Source: JAPORK01 sp026710285 (GTDB lineage Bacteria; Pseudomonadota; Gammaproteobacteria; Pseudomonadales; Endozoicomonadaceae). Taken from it: a stretch of 64,000 nt of DNA. Below the pieces are notes generated by a model. It was not told where the DNA came from and searched no databases. It saw nothing but the letters and a program-made list of their open reading frames with translations. The stretch spans positions 2,418,001-2,482,000 of the forward strand of contig OZ241746.1 of the NCBI GenBank assembly GCA_965201045.1, given 5' to 3'. Position 1 is the first letter of the stretch; each line of letters begins with the position of its first letter. A program made the position numbers and the translations under genes. Shown here piece by piece: positions 57,401 through 64,000 of the stretch.

Positions 57401-59918
57401 CTACAAGCCAAACAGACACCATATTCATCTGAATTACAACATAACCGGATTACCAGTAACAGACAGCCTAGATGACCATGTATTTTTACAGGTAAGTTAT
57501 GATCATATAACTCATCAGCCATTAACTGTGACTGATAATACCGGAGTAACCACTTATCATTATCGTGATGACGGATTACCAGAAAGTGTAACACATAAGG
57601 GTATTAACGGTTATCCGAATAGTGCTTATGCATTTGCTTATGATAGTTATGATCGTCTTATTAGCTGTACTGATATGCATAATAATAAGACTATTTATAC
57701 TTTTGGCAGGTTAGGCAGACCAACAGGTAAAAAATATCAAAAAAATAGTAGTAATACAACACAAATTGACCAGTTAACTTATGATAGTTTTTCCCGAACA
57801 GTTAGAAAAGTATATGGTAGTGGTGTTATACGTATTATCACTTATGATTCATGGAGCCAGGTACGTACCATTAAAGATATGATTAACAAGAAATTACTTT
57901 ATGCTTCATCATTTGTTTATGATGCTGATGGCAATATTACCAGCTTACAAAAGAGTGATGATCAGAACCATAAAGCAATAATAAACTACAGCTATGATAA
58001 CCTGAATAATCTGGTTGCAATGAATTGTAAAGGATACAATATGTTTTGTCCGCATGATACAGCGTTCAGTAATGGTCATCTAAAATCAGCCCCGATTATC
58101 ATACAGCAGCATTATAATTTTACACCACTAAACCGTATTGCCAATGTTACAGAAAAACTGATTGACACTTCATCTTCTCAATCAGGTTCTCTGAGTAAAA
58201 AAATGACTTATTCTTATTCAAATATTAAAGTTCCTTTACGCTTAACGGCTGTCAGTACACAGTGGAATAATCAGCAACCTGAGTCTCATACTCTTATCTA
58301 TGATACCGAAGGTAATATGACTACTGATGGTGAAGGTAATAAAATTAATTACAACCCTTTTAACCAAATAACGCATGTGGTTAATGAAACAGGTGTAACG
58401 AGCAGCTATGATTATAATGGTCAGGGAAAAGAAGTAAGAGTAGTTAGTCCAGGATGCACCCGGCGGATGATCTATCAGGGAAAATCACTCAGTGGAGAAA
58501 TAGTAACGGATACAGACAATAATATGCATTATATTGGTTATCCGGCAGCAGAAATTAAAACAACTGATAATACGATTACTGACTGGTATGAAAGTAATTA
58601 CAAAGGAGATATTATTGGTGTATTAAAGCAGGATAAAACCTCAGGACTATGGACCGTACAAGAACATAAAGTTTATAGCCCGTACGGAATGGTTTGGTCT
58701 TATGATAAAAATAATACAACAATTCCTGCTTTACAACAAACACTGAAAGGGTTTAATGGTGAGCTAACAGATTCCGTAACCAGCTGGCAGTTTTTAGGAG
58801 CAGGTCATCGTACCTATAATCCAGCTCAACGTTATTTTGTTAGTGAAGATCCGGCAGGTGACGGCTATGCATTTGGCGGCAATAATCCAATAATGAATAG
58901 TGATCCCAGTGGTAATAGACCAGAATGGTTAGGTAAGATGTTTAGTTTTATCAATACTGTTTCTAGTTTGGGCTTAAACAGGATTCACAACAAATTTGTT
59001 AGAGGGATTGGAAGATCATTGAGCTGGGTTGCTATGGGTCTGAATCTTGGTCCAACATTTGCTCTTGGGATGGCTAGTACAATTCCTGCCACATTAGCTT
59101 TTTCATCAGCAGTTAAACCAGCCAATAGCGGTTTACAAACAGCTGCAATGGTTACAGGAATAACTTACGCTGGTGTGTTGTTTGCAGCAGCTATTCTGAG
59201 CATGGGTACAGGTCTGTTTGAATTTGAAGCTGCCGCAGTAGGAGGAGTAGCAATGGCAGATGTGGCGGCCGGAGCAGGTGAAGAAATTGGACTTGATACA
59301 ATGAATTCTGCCATTATTGCTTCTGAGAGTAGTGGGATAGCAGAAACTTCACTAAATTCACCGTTATCTGATGTTCCTGAAGCCTCTGAAGCATTATCAA
59401 CATCAGATAGTGCAGACAATTTAGTCGAACAAACAGCATCATACAGTGAAGAGGATGAAATAGCAGAACACCCGGAATCACCTGATCTGGCAAAACGAGC
59501 TGTTTTTGGTTGTGGTAGAATCGATACTACCGAGAGCAAGGGCTGTTGTCATTTAATGGGCATTGATACATTTGATGATGATGAGGCGAAGCTACCGAGT
59601 TTTAATGTTGATCCTGAAAATATCTCACAAATAGTAAAAACAGTGGGTACAGAGGTTTATGATGAAATTCTTCAGGAGTATTCAACTGGTAGTTATGCGC
59701 AGTCAGCATATGTATTGCTGAAACAAGGAGGAAAATTTTATATTGCAATAAATGAAGATCCAGAGTATATGATGAGCTTTTACAAGACAGCAACAGCATA
59801 CAATACTTTTGAGAATATTGAGTATTTGCAGAGCTTTGATGAAATGAAAAAAGTACTGAGAGGTTTTGGTTCACGGCTGTGTGAAGGGACCGTTGCTATG
59901 GTTCTATTTCGGAAATAA
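54432..59918 (+). CDS. Exported RHS/YD-repeat protein, copy 7 (diverged type)
   Basis: An 1828-aa RHS protein from ATG 54432. ATG 54369 would put 21 polar residues before the signal peptide and is unlikely. The signal peptide is MYKKNQRFCLVIKILLFLIP...CFG. The layout is the same as in copies 1-6, with SGNSEVDPRTGMLL, the YD-repeat shell, NNPIMNSDPSGN near residue 1490, a hydrophobic stretch and a tip, but the sequence is clearly diverged throughout. The tip (group C) has CGRIDTTESKGCCHL, then VYDEILQEYSTG and LLKQGGKFYIAI, ending VAMVLFRK. No hexanucleotide tract precedes it, so it is under different control. The gap relics after copies 1-3 resemble this type of core. Confidence 0.92.
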   Translation: MYKKNQRFCLVIKILLFLIPSLCFGKINFTIKKNSIDQSDYSNKKKVSFKQHSLNIYAKHKKNKTSNHQPLLTTSGGDNASIWSNSFNFAKSGNSEVDPRTGMLLVSVKAGMLLSNFGHGPDIDLEMNYNSMAQGNPDHLGRGWAWNLTHYNPKTHQLNTSEGKSFFLKQQSDGRWIPQYHKLKDVIITSKNGHLEITSANGLRDILDRDGYETRLEQQNGDGVNFSYVSGSHILKKITDDQGHSIKLTMKDSYLTVTSYDVQGQPENIYISLENNEVHNILFPKTTHQQITDNSGVVSLSYGSGYYNQGLLTAIHYFTGMEKKFVYGCKHAMKLPVIPNINNSFQPFKPVCVVKQVRMIPGANQPAMIVNYSYTAINGNDHDYLGYNSGLAVMPGLKSDILFEVPASYTYKTKEDNRNISIIRTYNKYHLLIDSKTINDKNNQLLNEVQSYFCRTDKTDGCSNTSFDKLPVTYSLPLKLVTKSWVENLSAPAITTVQRRYDDNGQIISQTDAYGRETDTTYCPQHGDGHCPAAPDGWPVAALTEQTKIFLAPVNNIPSPAPVITTMDYQKENNINGNGYILVLYKKTVKSGSTQRTETRKYYQDSDNPLTYGLLKQKTLTGKNLPTGSVKTIIHHYQYTLNKNGTEILSGYTDVANHQPVLSSTIEKSLFLPKTLRIISADKKNIKTFMYDVHGRLITQTDAAGSLFKTTNRYQYKLSANENSVVITTPKGMQKKVIFDGSGRILATYIEKTDLQGHLHPGLWQQQTQIRYNAEGEVAENTRYTDNGEGKGIPVALTTRFDYDALGRLTKKYLPDGETEVTQYDNAHRCIVSYTQDRQNHRTAVTISRSNVMGKPTEQVVLPATSGILPPVTTLCIHGDQQSGAKISTMTYDGFDRLISAKNPMGRSVQYHYDAFGHVTNTIDPLGNKLHDVYGLTGHVIQHIAMPAKGGQYLLASAGFNAAGQKLWSAGEDGSKTTYRYNINGQLSDTYKPNRHHIHLNYNITGLPVTDSLDDHVFLQVSYDHITHQPLTVTDNTGVTTYHYRDDGLPESVTHKGINGYPNSAYAFAYDSYDRLISCTDMHNNKTIYTFGRLGRPTGKKYQKNSSNTTQIDQLTYDSFSRTVRKVYGSGVIRIITYDSWSQVRTIKDMINKKLLYASSFVYDADGNITSLQKSDDQNHKAIINYSYDNLNNLVAMNCKGYNMFCPHDTAFSNGHLKSAPIIIQQHYNFTPLNRIANVTEKLIDTSSSQSGSLSKKMTYSYSNIKVPLRLTAVSTQWNNQQPESHTLIYDTEGNMTTDGEGNKINYNPFNQITHVVNETGVTSSYDYNGQGKEVRVVSPGCTRRMIYQGKSLSGEIVTDTDNNMHYIGYPAAEIKTTDNTITDWYESNYKGDIIGVLKQDKTSGLWTVQEHKVYSPYGMVWSYDKNNTTIPALQQTLKGFNGELTDSVTSWQFLGAGHRTYNPAQRYFVSEDPAGDGYAFGGNNPIMNSDPSGNRPEWLGKMFSFINTVSSLGLNRIHNKFVRGIGRSLSWVAMGLNLGPTFALGMASTIPATLAFSSAVKPANSGLQTAAMVTGITYAGVLFAAAILSMGTGLFEFEAAAVGGVAMADVAAGAGEEIGLDTMNSAIIASESSGIAETSLNSPLSDVPEASEALSTSDSADNLVEQTASYSEEDEIAEHPESPDLAKRAVFGCGRIDTTESKGCCHLMGIDTFDDDEAKLPSFNVDPENISQIVKTVGTEVYDEILQEYSTGSYAQSAYVLLKQGGKFYIAINEDPEYMMSFYKTATAYNTFENIEYLQSFDEMKKVLRGFGSRLCEGTVAMVLFRK

Positions 59919-59999
59919 TTATAACTCCCCAATTATCTTATCATGGTGAAATAAAAAAAACTTTACTTCAGTCTGAGGTTATGGCATAACATATACACC

Positions 60000-60257
60000 G
60001 TGGATAACTCAGGAAAAAGTATACAGCTTGAAGCACAGATAAATGCACTGAAGATAAAAATAACGGAACCTTGTATAGAAAATACAGCGCTTCGTACTGA
60101 AAATACTCAGTTAAAACAAGAGAATTGTTGCTTCGGTTATGGAATTATTGTGATGACGTATTACGTTTTTAACCGATCCGGAAATTCCTTTTACTAATAA
60201 TCAAGCAGAACAAGATATCCGGATAATGAAGTGTAAACAAAAGATATCAGATGGATG
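60000..60257 (+). pseudogene. IS66-family transposase relic
   Basis: The N-terminal part reads LEAQINALKIKITE...NTALRTENTQLKQEN, the leucine-zipper-like start of IS66 TnpC. After a large internal deletion the C-terminal motif FLTDPEIPFTNNQAEQDIR follows, then MKCKQKISDG. This is a hallmark of IS66 transposases (PFTNNQAERDIRM.K.KQKISG). One base is missing before FLTD and a stop follows ISDG. The relic sits between copies 7 and 8. Confidence 0.85.
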
Positions 60258-60514
60258 ATGGAATAACTTTTACACCTTATTTCTTTTGATTTTTTTTACG
60301 TAGCAAATTTTTATGAACAGAGTTTTTTAAAGCCATCATTTTACTGTTTTGGTTGTTTTTATTCAGGAGGTGTTTTAACTCAGCGTACTATTTTATTAGT
60401 ACCTGGGGAGTTACATAATTTTTATATGAGTGAAACTAATTTTATCTTTGCTTGCCTAAAGTCAATATCCCTTTACAATTCAAACTTATAAATCATTATA
60501 AAAAAATAAATAAT
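60258..60514. other. Gap leading into RHS copy 8
   Basis: No gene. From about 60417 the sequence is nearly identical to 54334-54431 upstream of copy 7 (TTTTTATATGAGTGAAACTA...), so the duplicated block begins ~98 bp before the start codon and includes the promoter region. No hexanucleotide tract is present. Confidence 0.7.
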
Positions 60515-63500
60515 ATGTATAAAAAAAATCAAAGATTTTGCTTGGTTATCAAGATATTACTATTTTTAATTCCATCTTTATGTTTTGGAAAAATTAATTT
60601 CACTATTAAAAAAAACAGCATAGATCAAAGTGATTATTCTAATAAGAAGAAAGTATCATTTAAACAACACTCTCTGAATATCTATGCAAAACATAAAAAA
60701 AATAAAACCAGTAATCACCAGCCACTACTAACTACATCTGGCGGTGACAACGCATCTATTTGGTCAAATTCTTTTAATTTTGCTAAAAGTGGAAATAGCG
60801 AAGTGGATCCACGAACAGGTACGCTGCTGGTTTCCGTAAAAGCAGGTATGCTACTAAGTAATTTTGGTCATGGTCCCGACATAGATCTTGAAATGAATTA
60901 TAACAGCATGGCTCAAGGGAATCCCGATCATCTGGGGCGTGGCTGGGCATGGAATCTGACGCATTATAATCCAAAGACTCATCAGTTAAACACTTCTGAA
61001 GGGAAAAGTTTTTTTCTGAAGCAACAAAGTGACGGACGCTGGATTCCACAATATCATAAACTGAAGGATGTTATCATTATCAGTAAAAATGGACATTTAG
61101 AAATTACTTCTGCAAATGGATTGCGAGATATTTTAGATCGTGATGGCTATGAAACCCGTCTGGAGCAACAAAATGGAGATGGGGTTAATTTTAGTTATGT
61201 GTCCAGAAGCCATATATTAAAAAAAATAACAGACGATCAAGGTCATTCAATTAAACTAACAATGAAGGATAATTATCTGACTGTTACCAGCTACGATGTA
61301 CAGGGTCAACCAGAAAATATATATATTAGTTTAGAAAATAATGAAGTCCATAATATTTTATTTCCCAAAACCACCCATCAGCAAATTACTGATAATTCTG
61401 GGGTAGTCAGTTTAAGTTACGGGAGTGGCTATTATAATCAGGGCTTATTAACGGCTATTCACTATTTTACTGGAATGGAAAAAAAGTTTGTTTATGATTG
61501 TAAACATGCAATGAAATTACCAGTTATTCCAAATATCAACAATTCATTTCAACCCTTTAAACCGGTTTGTGTGGTTAAACAGGTCAGGATGATACCAGGT
61601 ACAAATCAACCTCCGATGATAGTAAATTACAGTTACACTGCTATCAATGGTAATGACCATGATTATCTTGGTTATAACTCTAGTTTAGCTGTAATGCCGG
61701 GTTTAAAGAGTGATATATTATTTGAGGCGCCTGCCAGCTATACTTATAAAACAAAAGAAGACAACAGAAATATAAGTATTATCAGAACTTATAATAAATA
61801 TCATTTATTGATTGATAGTAAAACAATCAATGACAAAAATAATCAGCTACTTAATGAAGTGCAGTCTTACTTTTGTCGTACAGACAAAACAGATGGTTGT
61901 TCCAATACTTCCTTTGATAAGCTACCTGTTACCTATTCTCTGCCCTTAAAGCTGGTGACTAAAAGTTGGGTAGAAAATCTGTCTGCACCTGCAATAACTA
62001 CAGTCCAAAGGCGTTATGATGATAATGGACGAATAATCAGTCAGACCGACGCTTATGGTCGTGAAACAGACACAACGTATTGCCCGCAACACGGAGATGG
62101 TCATTGCCCTGTTGCACCAGATGGTTGGCCAGTAGCTGCTTTAACAGAACAGACAAAAATTTTTCCGGTTCCTGTAAATAATATTCTCTCACCTGCACCT
62201 GTAATAACAACGATGGATTACCACAAAGAAAATAATATAAATGGGAAGGGACATATACTGGTACTTTACAAAAAAACAGTTAAAAGCGGATCAACACAAC
62301 GAACAGAAACACGTGAATATTACCAGGATAATAATAATCCTTTAACTTATGGTCTGTTAAAACAAAAGAAGCTAACCGGAAAAAATCTTCCAACCGGAAG
62401 TGTCAAAACAATTATACATCATTATCAGTATACTTTAAATAAAAATGGCACAGAAATGTTATCCGGTTATACAGATGTAGCTAATCATCAGCCTGTATTA
62501 TCATCAACAATTGAAAAAAGTTTATTTCTTCCTAAAACGCTGCGTATTATTTCTGCTGATAAGAAAAATATCAAAACTTTTATGTATGATGTACATGGGA
62601 GATTAATAACACAAACTGATGCCGCAGGTTCTCTGTTTAAAACTACAAACCGCTATCAGTATAAATTGTCTGCCAATGAAAATAGTGTTGTTATAACAAA
62701 CTCTGCGGGCATGCAAAAGAAAATAATTTTTGATGGTTCAGGACGAACACTGGCAACTTATATTGAAAAAACTGATCTTCAGGGTCATCTTCATCCAGGT
62801 CTGTGGCAACAACAAACGCAAATACGCTACAACGCTGAAGGGGAAGTGGCAGAAAATACATGTTATACAGACAATGGTGAGGGTAAAGGTATACCTGTTG
62901 CGCTGACGACCCGCTTTGATTATGATGCTTTAGGGCGTTTAACCAAAAAATATCTGCCTGATGGAGAAACAGAAGTTACACAATATGACAATGCACATCG
63001 TTGTATAGTCAGTTATACACAAGACAGACAAAATCATCGTACAGCAGTAACTATTAGTCGAAGTAATGTTATGGGAAAACCAACAGAACAAATTGTATTG
63101 CCTGCAACATCAGGCATGCTACCTTCTGTCACAACACTGTGCATTCATGGAGATCAGCAATCGGGAGCAAAGATTTCAACGATGACTTATGATGGTTTTG
63201 ATCGTCTTATAAGTGCTAAGAATCCTATGGGCAGAAGCGTACAATATCATTATGATGCTTTTGGACATGTGACAGATACCATTGATCCTTTGGGTAATAA
63301 ATTGCATGATATATACGGTTTGACTGGTCATGTGATTCAACATATAGCTATGCCTGCCAAAGGTGGTCAGTATCTGTTGGCATCAGCAGGTTTTAATGCA
63401 GCAGGGCAAAAATTATGGTCTGCCGGAGAAGATGGCAGTAAAACGACCTATCGCTATAATATTAATGGTCAGTTATCTGATACCTACAAGCCAAACAGAC

Positions 63501-64000
63501 ACCATATTCATCTGAATTACAACATAACCGGATTACCAGTAACAGACAGCCTAGATGACCATGTATTTTTACAGGTAAGTTATGATCATATAACTCATCA
63601 GCCATTAACTGTGACTGATAATACCGGAGTAACCACTTATCATTATCGTGATGACGGATTACCAGAAAGTGTAACACATAAGGGTATTAACGGTTATCCG
63701 AATAGCGCTTATGCATTTGCTTATGATAGTTATGATCGTCTTATTAGCTGTACTGATATGCATAATAATAAGACTATTTATACTGTTGACAGGTTAGGCA
63801 GACCAACAGGTAAAAAATATCAAAAAAATAGTAGTAATACAACACAAATTGACCAGTTAACTTATGATAGTTTTTCCAGAATCATTAAAAAACTATATGG
63901 TAGTGGTGTTATACGTATGATCACTTATGATTCATGGAGCCAGGTACGTACCATTAAAGATATGATTAACAAGAAATTACTTTATGCTTCATCATTTGTT
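60515..64000 (+). CDS. Exported RHS/YD-repeat protein, copy 8 (partial, runs off window)
   Basis: The frame is open for 1162 codons from ATG 60515 to the window edge. The signal peptide and shell are nearly identical to copy 7 (offset 6083 bp), with scattered substitutions and a few dense patches, for example TNSAGMQKKIIF where copy 7 has TTPKGMQKKVIF. Such patches suggest gene conversion with another RHS copy. The C-terminal tip lies beyond the window, so its group is unknown. This shows that the array continues to the right. Confidence 0.9.
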   Translation, partial: MYKKNQRFCLVIKILLFLIPSLCFGKINFTIKKNSIDQSDYSNKKKVSFKQHSLNIYAKHKKNKTSNHQPLLTTSGGDNASIWSNSFNFAKSGNSEVDPRTGTLLVSVKAGMLLSNFGHGPDIDLEMNYNSMAQGNPDHLGRGWAWNLTHYNPKTHQLNTSEGKSFFLKQQSDGRWIPQYHKLKDVIIISKNGHLEITSANGLRDILDRDGYETRLEQQNGDGVNFSYVSRSHILKKITDDQGHSIKLTMKDNYLTVTSYDVQGQPENIYISLENNEVHNILFPKTTHQQITDNSGVVSLSYGSGYYNQGLLTAIHYFTGMEKKFVYDCKHAMKLPVIPNINNSFQPFKPVCVVKQVRMIPGTNQPPMIVNYSYTAINGNDHDYLGYNSSLAVMPGLKSDILFEAPASYTYKTKEDNRNISIIRTYNKYHLLIDSKTINDKNNQLLNEVQSYFCRTDKTDGCSNTSFDKLPVTYSLPLKLVTKSWVENLSAPAITTVQRRYDDNGRIISQTDAYGRETDTTYCPQHGDGHCPVAPDGWPVAALTEQTKIFPVPVNNILSPAPVITTMDYHKENNINGKGHILVLYKKTVKSGSTQRTETREYYQDNNNPLTYGLLKQKKLTGKNLPTGSVKTIIHHYQYTLNKNGTEMLSGYTDVANHQPVLSSTIEKSLFLPKTLRIISADKKNIKTFMYDVHGRLITQTDAAGSLFKTTNRYQYKLSANENSVVITNSAGMQKKIIFDGSGRTLATYIEKTDLQGHLHPGLWQQQTQIRYNAEGEVAENTCYTDNGEGKGIPVALTTRFDYDALGRLTKKYLPDGETEVTQYDNAHRCIVSYTQDRQNHRTAVTISRSNVMGKPTEQIVLPATSGMLPSVTTLCIHGDQQSGAKISTMTYDGFDRLISAKNPMGRSVQYHYDAFGHVTDTIDPLGNKLHDIYGLTGHVIQHIAMPAKGGQYLLASAGFNAAGQKLWSAGEDGSKTTYRYNINGQLSDTYKPNRHHIHLNYNITGLPVTDSLDDHVFLQVSYDHITHQPLTVTDNTGVTTYHYRDDGLPESVTHKGINGYPNSAYAFAYDSYDRLISCTDMHNNKTIYTVDRLGRPTGKKYQKNSSNTTQIDQLTYDSFSRIIKKLYGSGVIRMITYDSWSQVRTIKDMINKKLLYASSFV

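Noticed and set aside
16078..59918. Type VI secretion RHS effector cluster
   Set aside because: There is no VgrG, PAAR, DUF4123 or EagR-like gene, and all copies start with a Sec signal peptide.

Overview
This is an AT-rich window from a gammaproteobacterium, probably a host-associated one. The housekeeping genes (lon start, parA, parB, mnmG, riboflavin synthase, single-chain gcvP) look gammaproteobacterial. They are separated by decayed insertion sequences, gene fragments and two possible effector-like papain-fold genes, which suggests genome erosion. I cannot name the species. No rRNA, tRNA or CRISPR array was seen.

Left part (1-15723). The 5' end of lon leaves the left edge on the minus strand. 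It is followed by a 241-bp mini-element with a clean 7-bp target duplication and two unrecognised minus-strand ORFs. parA-parB form a one-base-overlapping operon. Next come a CE-clan-like cysteine protease candidate whose stop codon lies in the terminal repeat of a dead insertion sequence, and a TnpB element without TnpA. TnpB has lost the usual RuvC-II glutamate but has an alternative Glu pair downstream. After that come a pyruvate kinase fragment, a possible C58-like papain-fold protein, an IS605-derived mini-element, mnmG convergent with riboflavin synthase, and gcvP.

Right part (16078-64000). This is a tandem array of eight giant RHS/YD-repeat genes on the plus strand, each about 5.4-5.5 kb and 1809-1829 codons. 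All have an N-terminal Sec-type signal peptide, a YD-repeat shell ending in the usual NNP..DPSG motif, an Ala/Gly-rich hydrophobic stretch and a variable C-terminal tip. Copies 1-6 are near-identical in the first ~1,500 codons. Copies 7 and 8 form a diverged pair that are near-identical to each other. Copy 5 is split by a 243-bp MITE-like insertion, and copy 8 runs off the window. The C-terminal tips fall into three groups (copies 1-3, 4-6, and 7), and each tip travels with its own 3' flank. The gaps carry relics of another RHS core, apparently the scars of C-terminal exchange. All tips keep a YDEIL...LLKPGGK signature like the second half of a class I methyltransferase.

Before copies 1-6 lies an (AAAACT)n hexanucleotide tract whose unit number differs from copy to copy (2, 9, 2, 5, 7, 6). 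In copies 2-6 it ends exactly 91 bp before the ATG. Together this looks like a variable, Sec-exported RHS multigene family with promoter-linked repeats and mosaic gene conversion. No VgrG, PAAR or obvious immunity gene is present. A 590-residue exported protein with 12 cysteines, of unknown function, sits between copies 6 and 7.
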